From positions 806,001 to 870,000 of the forward strand of contig JAJNNY010000002.1 of the NCBI GenBank assembly GCA_022453515.1: a DNA stretch of 64,000 bases. The letters are read 5' to 3'. The stretch's first letter is position 1; each line of letters opens with the position of its first letter. The position numbers and the translations under genes were made by a program. Below the pieces are notes generated by a model, which did not search any database, was not told the DNA's origin, and was given only the letters and a program-made list of their open reading frames with translations. The stretch comes from Astrocystis sublimbata. Taxonomy: Eukaryota > Ascomycota > Sordariomycetes > Xylariales > Xylariaceae. Positions 47,201 through 58,292 of this stretch are shown here, one piece after another.

Positions 47201-47354
47201 GGGAAGTGGAGCAGTCGAAGAGCTGATTCGAAAAGCAGGTGTGATGGTGAAAAAGATGGACGCGGTGGGCTATTGGAATGATAACCATCAAGCAGACTTG
47301 TTGGGCGAGGTAAAGAGATCTGCGAGGGGCCAAGAAGTACCGATTTTTTGGTAA
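44294..47354 (+). CDS. Conserved fungal protein of unknown function (945 residues)
   Basis: I do not recognise a named function. Five exons (44294..44500, 44544..44690, 44747..45076, 45144..46756, 46814..47354) join in one frame. The 43-base first intron and the GTAAGT, GTATGC donors with TTTAG and CGCAG acceptors are clear. The third-exon acceptor (after TTTGAAG) is the least certain. The N-terminal part has two segments reminiscent of degenerate KH-like RNA-binding folds, FRVKCLSGDEVSIVTLVKQI and VYIGAPGTEPVAKIKQKLDT. A disordered Ser/Glu/Pro-rich middle follows (about residues 310-570). The C-terminal region is folded and includes MPSINESLTKLMAPLRMWAG, ELGRFYFLNVQASRIQQPGD and SYEFT-like strands. 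Similar proteins seem widespread in Pezizomycotina from my memory of the pattern. The KH comparison is inference. Confidence 0.7.
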
Positions 47355-48257
47355 CTTTGACCAGAAGAGTCATGGCGATCTTGAACGACGATCGACGCTC
47401 GAATATTTGTCGATTGCCAGCGTTTGGAACGCAAGTGCACCCAGTTGCAAGTCAAGCTTAGCTGACTATTTTGCTTTCAAGATCCCTGCTATATGGAGGC
47501 AATGTAGCTTGTGGCACTTTGCCTAAGAGACGGCCTGGGGCAAATGCCATCTAGCTGCTCTTTGCTGAACTTGAAAGGTGCCCACAAGAGATAGGTATTT
47601 TAGCCGAGCACTACCCCTACAGCGTCAGTTAGCAAATCCAGTCATCGCCATTTGCTTACATGGCCGCGGATTAAGAACCAACTATGACTTTGTAAAGGGG
47701 CTGAGATACAGTTACCCAAAGCTAACAATCAGAGTAATTCAGTAGAGTCGCTAGGTCGCATACGGTGACGCCGGATACCATCAGTGTTAGATGCCTATCA
47801 TCAGACAAGTGAGCCATATATCATGGGTGATTGGTCTCATGAAATGCCGGCCTGGTGTTGATCTAAGTCGTGCTACAACCAAAGGTGGCGTTTGCGGATT
47901 CAGAGAAGGGTTTGAACCATGTCCATTTTTTTTGTTCAAATGTGATGTTTCAATTCTCGTAAGGGGGGCATGAAGCGTTCCTCATGCCTGTTTGCAAGGC
48001 TACTCTCAAGTCTATTTTACAACAATGCTTGGTTCCAGTCTTTCACCCCGCCCGTGCGCAATGTGCGCATGCATATATACGCGCTCTCTCTCTATCGAAG
48101 TGATCCTAGTCCACTTTCATATTTCGTGGGCTCCCAGTCTGATATCTATCATATCACCGCCGCTTTCTAAAACGTTGCAAGTGACCGAAGCTTAACCCGA
48201 ACCCCCTTTGCGTCGAAGACTCTTCGACTTTATCGGAGAACGAGAGCGCAATTTCTC
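47355..48257. other. Convergent intergenic region
   Basis: 0.9 kb between the stops of the unknown-function gene and verprolin. Nothing recognised. Confidence 0.5.
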
Positions 48258-49899
48258 CTAGAGTGCGCTCAGGTCCAAGGGGACAGTGCTGACGCGACCC
48301 GCGCGGTATCTCTTCGCACCGCCGCCCTGGAACGGTCGAGGTTTGGGCAACATGCTGTCGTCGACGAACTTCCATCGTGAGTCCTGGACGAAAAACCGCT
48401 CTCCACCACCACCACCTCCTGTTCCGCGAGGGCTCGCTATTGCGCTGCCCGTGGGACTTGGACTCTTGTTTGTTGAGCCGTTCGTGGGCGCCAGGGTGTA
48501 GGCGCTCGGATCCAGCATTGAAGAGCGCAGATTTGATTGTGCACGCGGTCGGGAAGAAGTCGCATCTAGTGATGAGGCAGGTGGTGGGGGAGCAGAGGAA
48601 GGAGGTGGTGGGGGTGGAGCTGGAGGGGCTGCAGTTGGTGATGAACGTCCGCTTGTTGCACGCATAGCTGCTTGTACGGCTAAATTTGGGGTTGACGCAT
48701 TACTTGGCGGTGGCGGAGGCTGCGAGCGGGAGGTGACCGTCGGTGGCCGTGAACTTGAAGCGGGTGGTGGCGGCGGGGGCGGCGGAGGAGGAGGAGCCGG
48801 AGCCGAAGATGGGGGAGGAGGTGGAGGGGGTGGCGGTGGAGGAGCTGGGGCTGGCGATGACGGGGCCGGTCGAAGAGCGGGTGGCGCTGGTGCCGATGAT
48901 GGAGGCGGAGGGGGAGCTGGAGCGCCGGGTAGCGGAGGAGGCTGAGGCGGTCCTGAACTCATGGTTGAGGGCTTCCTAGTCCCGGGTCGTGGAGGTGGTT
49001 TCTTGCCAATCGGTGGCGGCGGACCTTTGGAAGATGCGATTGACACTGACGACAGAGGTCGCGGCTTGCCGCTGTTGGATACATTTCGGAGATGTGATAC
49101 CGCAGGGTTTAAGCCGGGGGCTTTTGGAAGGTCCGGAACCGAGCGTCCTGGTATCGCCGGCGCGGCTGAAACGGGGGGTCGAGGAGCCGAAGGGACTTTG
49201 GGTGCGGATGGTTGGTCGGAATCTGACAAGTAAGAGGCGTTTTGTGTGGCTACACGTAGAGTAGATATTAGAGTTAGGTCGGAATGTGACGATGATGACT
49301 TTGGACTCACCTCCTGTATCGACGCCGCCTCCACGCTTCTTCAGCTTCGGCATGCCGCCACTGAACAAGCCGGCAAGCTGAGGAGCTGGCTCGCTCGCGC
49401 CCCCGGCATCCCGGTCAGGTTGTGGGAGGGGCGGTGCGCCCATCGGGGCTGATCGGTCGTTCGTGACAGTCTTCTTCAGCGCCCTCCCTTTCATAATATC
49501 GCCCATGAGAGCGCCCTGGGCATCTCCAGTATTCCGTGGTTGCGTCGGTGGAGGCGGTGCCATGCCGCCGGATGCCTTTGGCAGCACAGGAACCGGAGGG
49601 GCACCTCCGATGGGCGGTCCTCCTCGGCCTCCACTGGAGTTCCCGCCAACCGACGGTGCTGACCGATCGTTGGTGACAGCTTTCTTCAGTGACATGCCCT
49701 TTTGGATATCGCCGAGGAGAGCACCCTGCTCTTTCGTTAGCACGAACTATGGGCTAAAGCCATGGCCATTGCTTACTCGGCCGGCGCCTGCGCCTGCGGG
49801 TGGACGCGGCATTCCTCCTGGGGGAGGGGGCGGAGGCGGTGGTGGCCCTCCCATGCCCGGAGGAGGAGGCGGCGGCGGAGGCGGTGGTGGAGGAGGCAT
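48258..49899 (-). CDS. VRP1: Verprolin/WIP-family actin-regulating protein
   Basis: Binds actin and WASP/Las17 to promote Arp2/3 actin assembly at endocytic patches. Exons 49899..49777, 49725..49311 and 49249..48258 give 509 residues. It starts with poly-Pro (MPPPPPPP). After the 51-base intron (GTAAGC, GCTAAC branch, AGCAG) comes WH2 motif 1, GALLGDIQKGMSLKKAVTND, then WH2 motif 2, GALMGDIMKGRALKKTVTND. Each is followed by RSAP. A long Pro-rich SH3- and profilin-ligand region follows, and the C-terminus carries the WASP-binding block FFVQDSRWKFVDDSMLPKPR. Retaining intron 1 gives a stop, and a 30-base version of it would be too short, so the GR-GALLGD junction is preferred. G-rich open frames on the opposite strand are antisense shadows. 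Confidence 0.92.
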
Positions 49900-52483
49900 C
49901 CCGACGACGATGGGGTGCGTCAAGCGGTGTCGGTGGGCCGTCGCCCGGAGTCTAGCACATGCGAAGACGGGGTGGTCGATGGGACGGTGTAGAGAACGGC
50001 AGCTAAGATATGCAGTAGAGCCACCTCCAACGCGATGTGACGCCTGCCAAATCGGTGGTGTGAAGTGCAAAGTAAGTTGTAAAGTCGACTGGTTGGAGTG
50101 GATGTTGGCCAATGGTCAATGGTCAATGGTCAATGAGATTAGATTATCTTGATGCCTAGAAAAGCACATGCGTCACCAGGGTCTGTGGCGCAACCTTGAT
50201 GCAACACAGCCACACCCTGGGGGCCTGAGGACTCTCTCACCCGCCTGCCAGCCCAGGGAGACCGACTTATACATAGTAGATCTACCTAAGAACTTATTTT
50301 GAAACAGAATTTACTCGGGCTATATACATAACGTAATGATTCTAAAGGTTTCCTTAAGGTTAAGCCTAGGGCCTAGGTTCTTATGTTATGTATTAAAGAA
50401 GCAGGGACTTATATATGAGGCAAAAGCATGCTAGTTTAATGTGTATGTATATACGAAAGTCTAGTGTGCTAAGAATTGACCTGCTGCCAGCTCGCCAGCC
50501 ACTCTAGGCGACTAGGCCCCTAAATTGCCAATTGTGCCTTTCCTTTTAGTGCCTACCTACCTATCGCCTAGGTGCTCGGGGCCCGGGTGGTGATGGCGTG
50601 GCATATAATCACAATCAAGTTCACATCTGATACCCTTCGGGGCATAGCATCGTTACCAATGTATCTTGGCGCCATAGCGCAACGGTAATAATTAGTGCCT
50701 AGGTATCTACTAATGAATAGAGATAATTAAAAGGAAGGCGACACGGTATGGTAGATCTTGAGCAGGTAATCAACTACTACCTAGGTAGGTACTATGACCT
50801 CCAAAGGTTTCTTCGGCCGCACGCCATCACACCCTATGCTACCTCAAGGCGGAATTCCAATCTGCCGTATTGGTAAATTTAAGCTGTGTTGGTTTGCGTC
50901 GCGTGTGTCTTGGAAGTGGTGAGAATATGCAATTGTCTACTGCCTGCATTACGAGTGTGGTTTATACTAAAGCCATGATGGCGAGAGACCCGTAGGTAAA
51001 CTTGCCCCCGTTGCTACTACCAAGGGTGTATCCGGACACGCCGGGTTCATCCTGTTGTTTGCATCGGATCGGGTCGTTGCTAGCTCCGTGGGTAATGGAA
51101 TGTCAGGTCAAACATATAGATCAAAGCATTTGAGTAGTAGAAATTGATCTGCTATGTGTTGTAAGTTGATTAAACAAGGTCACAGAAGCCTTGAGAGCAA
51201 TAGTACAGCTGATTAATCGAACTCTTCCCTGATCACATTAATTTTGAATTTAGAGGGTCTATAAAAGTTAAACATTTGAACTACGTGACCTATCATCAAC
51301 CCATGGTACCTATGCCACACTAGTATTGTATACTTCACGTAATTCACATTCTATAAACTCAACCTCGGAATAAACTAAAGTTGGTTGAACCTTGGATGGC
51401 AATCGATCAGGGTTCAGGCAAGCATCGAAGGTCATACTGGGCGGCAAATGATGGAGTTGGTGCCGTTGTTGTATGTAATTACCCACGCATCCATACCTTG
51501 TTGGTCGAGTGCAAGGAGATGGGGGGGGGTTCCAGACTCCGCATATGACATCGTGGAGATGCAGCACAAGGATGACAGACAGGCACTTACCACAACAACG
51601 CCACAGCTCAGTAATCTATTTACTCATCAGGTCGGCATGCTCGAGTTGGTATCTCGGCATCCACTCTGTCAGTTCCTGAACTTGCCGGGGAATCGTTCTG
51701 GCTAGGAGTATCTATGTGGAAACTCGCGGTTAAGCAGGCGGCAGCCAGCTGCATGGCCTGCACATGGGCAGCTACGAACAATGCTCCGTCGTCGTCAACT
51801 TCCTAGTTACGCGTGGGTACCTACCTACTTAGGGAAGTAGACATGGGCTAGAATCATCGATTCCCGGCCTCGGGGTCGTTCCTACCATACAGGTAGCTAA
51901 CATAGGGTACCCTGATGGTTCAGAGAGCTTGTACCTTCTTGAACGCCTATGCCAAGCGTATTGAAAGCTTGCAGATTCGGTCACGGTGCTACGTGTGTCT
52001 ACCCATCAAGGTGTCATTCTCGTATTACGAGCTATTTATTCAACAGGTGTTTTCTGTTTTTCCATGACCAAAGGGGCCTCAATCGTAGTATATTAAGCCC
52101 CTCGAGTCCCGCCCGGCTACGTGCCCAGCACCATCATTGTCTTCAACTATTCTTTGAGCAATTCCCACTCGTTGACCCATATAACAACAACAAACAGCTC
52201 ACCACTATTCAATATTTTCGCTCCGATACTTGATAGATGACCATCGGCTAGACGACAGTTCCAGTCGCAGGGTTTTCAAGGTCTTAGACTAGGGTGTCCC
52301 CCTTTTTTTTTTTTTTGATATGGTATGTTAGAGCCTGTGGTTGACACCCACCATAGCTATACGTATCCTGTCCCGGATGCTAGGTTTTGCTAACAAAGTT
52401 TTCTGACAGAAGATTATCAAATAGCAGATTTCGAAGCTATACTCGCCCTGACCCTCTAGGCGCGAAACCGGGACGTTGGCGAA
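49900..52483. other. Divergent intergenic region verprolin/F-box
   Basis: 2.6 kb without a supported gene. It contains an AATGGTC triplication near 50109-50133 and TACCTAGGTAGGTAC at 50778-50792, with further GTACCTACCTAC near 51818. Short open frames have no domain. Confidence 0.5.
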
Positions 52484-53876
52484 ATGGCACCTAAACATCT
52501 GGGCTTGGACAAGCTCCCAAACGAACTCATATTGCATTGCGTTCAGTTTATGGATACCAATACACGTGAGTGCTTCGCGGCAACGAGCAAGGTAAACCCA
52601 ATCTTTATCTTTGCCCATGGGTCTGCGCAAGTGATACTGATTTGAAGGCAGGGAATGGCCGAACTACTTAAGAGCTTTGAGCGCAGTCTCAGCATCTTTC
52701 GCACAAACTTGTTTGTATCCCCCCCCACGGGAAACATCCTGTCCTCGGCCTCCCACAAGCGTGCCGTATTACCATACGGCACATTTGAACTGGTCCGCGA
52801 GCTCGAACGCAGAGAAGGCAGATATGAGTTCCTCATGCATAATTGTCCAATAAAATGCGCAATCGCTTGCCCCCCATGGCTCCCTCCTTTGAGCCCACTA
52901 CAACAATATCGCTTGGGGACAATTCTAGAACGAAGTTTGCGTCAACTCGATCAAATCTCAGATATCGCTGCCCATGAAAAATACCCGCCTATCAAGTCTG
53001 AGTCTTACGGTGCGATTCTCGGCGGGGTGTTTTCTCGCCCATCTGCTTTGTTGCCCAGTGAAGCAGAAGAGTACACACACAACCCCTTGACCAGACCTCA
53101 TGCTCGGCCTGAGCAGATTAAGTATATTCAGTCGCTGTCACCTGAAGACCTTACAGGCCTCGTGTACCTGGTCGACATTCTCGGGTTCACACTGACATGC
53201 TCCTGTTCGAGGTACCGTGTTGAACGCAAAACAGTCACCGAGGAATGCATATTGCGGCACGGCCCGTGGTTTGTGTATGCTCGTATCTCCAGAAACACAA
53301 CCTTGTTGCAGATGAGCGAGTTCATGATATCTGCAGGCATCGCTGAGTTGAGGGAGTGGGAGGCCGGCAAAATTCAAGGCCCCCCTGGGCTCAAGATGAC
53401 GATGACCCGTCTCTTCAATCAGAAGATCTTAAACGGAAGTAACCGCGATGGCTCCGACCAGGATTACGCGAAAGTGATGGAATGCTTAGTGCTGGGTGAT
53501 GACAAAAAGGGTACAAGAGGCAACACTCAGGTTTCAGTAAGCCATGTTAGATCCGAAGCTATATTGGGACATTGATATGAAGACGAAACGAATGTCCCTC
53601 CCTTCCTTTTAGTATTTTGACTTTGGATTCATACACATAACTCCACCACGAAAGAATACTTCTGTGTAGCAAAAGCGCATTGAATCGCTCTATCGAACAA
53701 TAGAAATATTATCATCGAAAAGCGGCCGGTTTGAACTTCAAATAATTGGCCATTTTGATCTATTCCGACTTGATCAGCATGGAGAAATCCACATTCTTGA
53801 AATAGGCGAGTATTCAAACTCTCCTAGTCAGGAGCTTCGGACTAGACGCTCATCCGCCGATACGAAGACAGTGTGA
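52484..53876 (+). CDS. F-box protein
   Basis: A probable substrate adaptor for an SCF ubiquitin ligase. Exons 52484..52591, 52652..53536 and 53670..53876 give 399 residues. The F-box is built only when exon 1 is joined to exon 2: LGLDKLPNELILHCVQFMDT, then ECFAATSK, then GMAELLKSFE. The middle contains a Cys-rich patch (LTCSCSRYRVERKTVTEECI) and HGPWFVYARIS. I extended the gene past the first stop by a GTAAGC donor after VS at 53536 and a TGTGTAG acceptor at 53669. The new exon stays open for 68 codons (RIESLYRTIEILSSKSGRFE, GHFDLFRLDQHGEIHILEIG). Without that splice the protein ends at 53575. The substrate is unknown. Confidence 0.75.
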
Positions 53877-54655
53877 TAGCCATGCACGAGCTGACTCCTG
53901 TCTTGCATAAGCAGACCGTGATACCTTAATTGGTCTCGGCCCATATGCCATCTAGCATTTAGATCAGTAGATGAGAGCTGCGACGTCTTTCGGTGCTAGG
54001 CAGACATCCCTCGGGAAGGCTATACACGGCCCGCCGGCCGTAATAGAATACGACATCAACCTACCATGGTATACTCAAACGATCGATCGAAAGAACCAGA
54101 GCCTGCCGCGAAAGCCTAGGAAAAGCATCGGCGTACTACCTTTTACTCAGTCGTCCTCTTTACCTCGATAGGAGATTACCGACCCAACCGACAGACCTCC
54201 GGCGACGCCGACGCGATCGATACCGTCAAAAGACTTCACTTCTCGTCCGCCCCCGTAAAAGGCCGACATTCCTTCAACACAGCACCGATCACGAGCCCGT
54301 AGGGCGGGGCCAACAGATACGGCTTAACTTTCACGTGTGCCTTTATAGTTTGAATTAGGAGGATATTGGGCACATGTAAACTATTACAGGAGATAGCCCT
54401 CCCACGCCGCATGTCCCTAGGGAGACCTGAAGTAATACTTTAAAGTAAAGTAGACTTTCCCCCGGCGTTAAAACTTCAATCAATCAATCAATCAATCAAT
54501 CGATGCTAGGCAGGCAGGCGGTTTTATATTCAACTGGCTGCTCGTCGCCCACCATCGTTCTGCCCCAACGAACTTGCCGACTCACGATAGTTTCCATCTT
54601 CGTCCCCATTCCCCGAGTCATCAGAGCCACGTGCAGAGAATCATGTATCAACCCA
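53877..54655. other. Intergenic upstream of tRNA gene, with coding-like debris
   Basis: From about 53971 to 54315 several overlapping frames read plausibly (for example YDINLPWYTQTIDRKNQSLP, then after a stop TVKRLHFSSAPVKGRHSFNT), with no start or splice connection. The segment is also GC-richer than its flanks. It may be a decayed gene or element; I cannot name it. Confidence 0.3.
54476..54501. repeat. AATC tetranucleotide repeat
   Basis: Six and a half consecutive TCAA units, about 150 bases upstream of the tRNA-Ala gene. Confidence 0.9.
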
Positions 54656-54727
54656 GGGTTTGTGGTTTAGTGGTATAATACTCCCTTAGCATGGGAGTGG
54701 TCCGGGGTTCGATTCCCCGCGGGTCCA
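54656..54727 (+). tRNA. tRNA-Ala (anticodon AGC)
   Basis: A 72-base cloverleaf without intron. The anticodon arm is CTCCC-TTAGCAT-GGGAG, giving anticodon AGC. The T arm is CGGGG-TTCGATT-CCCCG. The D arm contains GGTTTAGTGGTATAAT. The acceptor stem GGGTTTG pairs with CGGGTCC followed by discriminator A. It includes G3:U70, the alanine identity pair, but four of its seven pairs are G:U wobbles. The D arm looks more like eukaryotic tRNA-Gly than standard tRNA-Ala, while the anticodon arm is typical Ala. A clear downstream T run is missing until about 48 bases past the end. Confidence 0.88.
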
Positions 54728-56642
54728 GCGTACTCGTACGTGGTTAAGTCTATCCCAGATTCAAGACATTTCATTTTGCTGATTCGGCACAGGTATAGAC
54801 ATTAGGTATTGGCGGGCGTCGATGATACGTAGCCCGTCACGATACGGGAATGTACGAATGAGTAATACTAGGTAGGTAGGTACTGGTATAACTTGGAACT
54901 CCTTGATGCCGTGATTCTGGGATGGGGAAGTTGGTCCAACGTTGTTAAAATAAAGCTCTCGTATTCATACAATACTTATGCATATGCATGCAGTATTACA
55001 TATAGTAGAAACTTTAAAGTGTAAGTTCCAAATAAGGCTTCAAGTTGAATTTACTTTCCAAGGACGTTGTAACGCACCCAAAGGGGTGCCTATAGGTGCA
55101 GAAAAGCATGTGATAGAGGACCTTTTGGGGCTTTAACTAGGTACATAAGTATAAAAGGTTTCCCGCCCACCCTATTCGACTGGACCTCTAGTTCCGTGAA
55201 TCTCAATTCAATATTCACCTCTTAACTCGACCCCTATTTCTAGACCTTCTTACGGACAACACCCCGTCGCATGAGAAACGTGTTTTCAGCACACGGAATA
55301 GTATTCTATCGTTTGCCTACCTACACGTCACAGAACAGAATTACAGCACTTTACCACGACAATACCAAAACACAGAACGTGGCGAGCCCTAAACATGACC
55401 GTCTCCAGTTGCTTCTATACGGAACCGTGACACTTAGGTCCATTCTACATTCCAGGCTCCTGCCATTACAAACCATTCGACTTCGGTACTAACATTGGTC
55501 GCTGGTAATAAAGCGTCCGGCCAAGGGCGACACTGCCAGAGTCCGCCCAGTCTCTCGGTAAACCGTTCATGGAGATACCTGTCGTCTTGACGGAGTAGAA
55601 TAGAACATAGTCTCAAGCGATAATACTTGCAGCGCTGTTCCATCAGGTGATGTGGAACAGGGAACGGGCGCATTTCCATGGGATGTGGTCTGGATCGCAA
55701 CTCAACTAACATAGACGAGCGACTCGGGATGGGTGATGAGGCTGGAATGGACAGTGGGCTGACCGATGTGGCTTTTAATGCCTGATGGCAAATATATTGC
55801 CCAGGTGATGTTGTAGTAGGCCTTCACCAAGGGCTTTATCTCGAGTGGATATACCTACCTAGGCATGGTCGTTTAGGATATTGTAGGATTCCTTTCCTTC
55901 AGAAAGGTAAATGGCATCTTATCCTCGGGTGTCATTAAGCACACAAATGGCGAGTGCTTTTAACATGAAATGCTTCATCCGAGCCCCGAGATTTTGGTGT
56001 AGGGCGTACTGTTGTAACCTGGAGATACCAACCCCCTGGTGGGTCAGGCGCGGTGGTACCTTACAGATCTTAGCAGTGGAGTCAGCGGAGTCAGGACTCA
56101 GGACGGGGAATATATATCACTCGCTGGTCACGCTAAGCTTTTTCGGCGCAAGGGACAGGCAAGACAGGCATGACAGGTCTACTCGTACAGGTCCCGGACA
56201 GGCCTAGGCGACCGAGGCGACTAGGGGAATGCAGCTCCAAGCTCGACCGGCATGGGCATGGGCATGCTAAGCAACTGTTCCCACCACCACCACCACCTTC
56301 ACCTTCACCTCGTGCACACCTTGATCAGAAATCAGAAATCAGAACTCTAACAACCAACCTGCGCCCGTACGGTGTCATCGTATCAACAATCCCATAATAC
56401 TGCGACAACTGACATCGTCACATGCGTTATCTTTGTTGGATACGCCTACCCAGTCTACGCTCGAACAGATCCATCGTTGTACCATCCTCTTGGAGCACAT
56501 CCCGAAACAAAGGACCTAGGTTGAAGCAGCCGCATTGGCCGACCGAAAACACCATACATCGCACGAGAACCTCTGTATACACCCCTCGCCGCGAAGAGAT
56601 TCAGGAACGAGAAGGGCCGTCGACCCCACATTCCCAGACACG
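54728..56642. other. Intergenic between tRNA and glutaredoxin gene
   Basis: 1.9 kb without a supported gene. It contains CTAGGTAGGTAGGTAC at 54868-54883, a CAGGC/GACAGG-rich stretch near 56150-56215 and a CCACCACCA run near 56280. Confidence 0.5.
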
Positions 56643-57560
56643 ATGCCTTCCCCGCGACGATTGCGCTACTTCTTCATAACCGTTCTCGCCATCGTCATTA
56701 CCATATTGTTTTTCACATCCCAGAGGCGGCAGTCGACGCCGCGTGATCCTCGAACCATAAACAGCTTCTTCGGCAAGACTGTGAACGGCTTGGACCAGCA
56801 GAATGGCGCCGCCGGCCAGCTCGTCATGAGCGGCAAAGGATCCTCCGCCAACAACCTCAACCTGAAAGACCACGATGGGGACGGCAGTGTCGACGAGGAC
56901 GACGAGAAGCTCGCCCAGGAAATGGCCGATCGACTAAAAGCCGCCGAACAACAGGCCAAGGATCAGGCAAATGCCAAGGCTCCGCACAAACCAGATGCCC
57001 CAGGCGATGTCATAGGCGTCGGAAGTTCAGCCGGAGGCCAGAAGAAGGGCAAGTCCAGAATCTCGAAGCAAGAAGAGGACGAGGAGGACGAGGAACAGGA
57101 CGAGACAAAAGTCGACCAAGATGCTTCCGCCGAAGTCACTCTACGCAACATCTTAAAACGATCTCCAGGTATGCAACCGCACCCAACCAAACTACGCACA
57201 TCGTCAACTATAGTCTAATTGAAATCTCCTCCAGTCGTGATTTTCTCCAAATCGTATTGCCCGTACTCGAAGAAAGCAAAGGGTGTCCTGCTCGAGAAAT
57301 ATATAATCGACCCGGCGCCTTACGTCGTTGAGCTCGATGAGCACCCAATGGGTCGCGCACTGCAGGACTTGCTGCTAGAAAAGACCGGCCGAAAGACGGT
57401 TCCAAATATCTTGATCAACGGCCAGAGTGTTGGTGGTAGCGACGATATCGCAGAACTCGACACGAGGAAGACGCTCATTGACAAGTTCAAATCGCTGAGT
57501 GACAAGAAGTTTACCATGAAGCAACGATTCACCCGTAGTGATCAGGTCAACGCGTCATGA
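56643..57560 (+). CDS. Membrane-anchored monothiol glutaredoxin (Grx6/Grx7 type)
   Basis: A type II membrane glutaredoxin like yeast Grx6/Grx7 of the early secretory pathway, acting in thiol redox control. Exons 56643..57168 and 57235..57560 give 283 residues. The N-terminus is short and basic (MPSPRRLR), then one membrane segment (YFFITVLAIVITILFF, about 9-24). A disordered acidic lumenal stem of about 140 residues follows (DHDGDGSVDEDDEKLAQEMA). The glutaredoxin fold starts at VVIFSKSYCPYS, with active-site Cys184 and Ser in place of the second Cys. The TVP loop (KTVPNILINGQ) and the VGGSDDI glutathione-binding motif follow. Upstream ATGs in the same frame would hide the basic-hydrophobic start, so I prefer 56643. 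Confidence 0.9.
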
Positions 57561-58292
57561 GACTTCGCTGTCTTTCGTTAATATTTGGACTCTTAATTGT
57601 ACATATGGGATCAAATCGGGCGTTCGGTTGGCTCACGGTCATGTGCATCAGTGGCGTTGGGGAGCTATGGCATCGGATTCAATTTTACTACTGCCTGCCA
57701 TGTTACCTTCCTACCTAGATACATACCTACCTAGGCAGGTAAGGTATTTCCGTAGCTAACCTTGTTATGGAGGATTGTAAAAAGGAGAAAGGTAGGCTGA
57801 GCTACCAGTTTTTGATTGCTGTACCGATTCAGATATCTGCAAATTCATCATTGCTCTATCACCGGATGTCCACTATCTACCATGCTTTGTGCTTATCGGC
57901 TACATAGGTAGGTACGCTGCACGCTCCGTCTAGCCCAAATGGAAGTCGATCTGCAGCTCTTATACAGCCATGAATAATTAACGCGGCCAAGCTTATCGAG
58001 CTTGCCTTGCTGACTAAAGCTCTTGTCTTTCTTGGTGCTAAGAATGGAATGTCTTACCTAGGTTACATGGCCTTCGCTTACAAGCAACACTCGTATGCAA
58101 TACATCTTGGACCGGAATTGAGAGTAGTATTTCTTCGGCAGAGTGGATGATGCTCAGAAAGCTCACATACCAGGTAACTCTGGTTGCAGTACCCGCATTG
58201 TGACCTCCGTGGCATCACCATTGGATTCGACCTCACTTCACGCCGGGAACTCGTTCAACTCGAGTCTGATATTAGACATCTTGACCCGAGGT
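57561..58292. other. Intergenic
   Basis: 0.7 kb with no gene. A TACCTAC/CTAGGCAGGTA palindromic cluster lies at 57708-57745, just downstream of the glutaredoxin gene. Confidence 0.5.

Noticed and set aside
48733..48979. Gly-rich open frames opposite verprolin
   Set aside because: They are the complement of proline codon runs in the verprolin gene.
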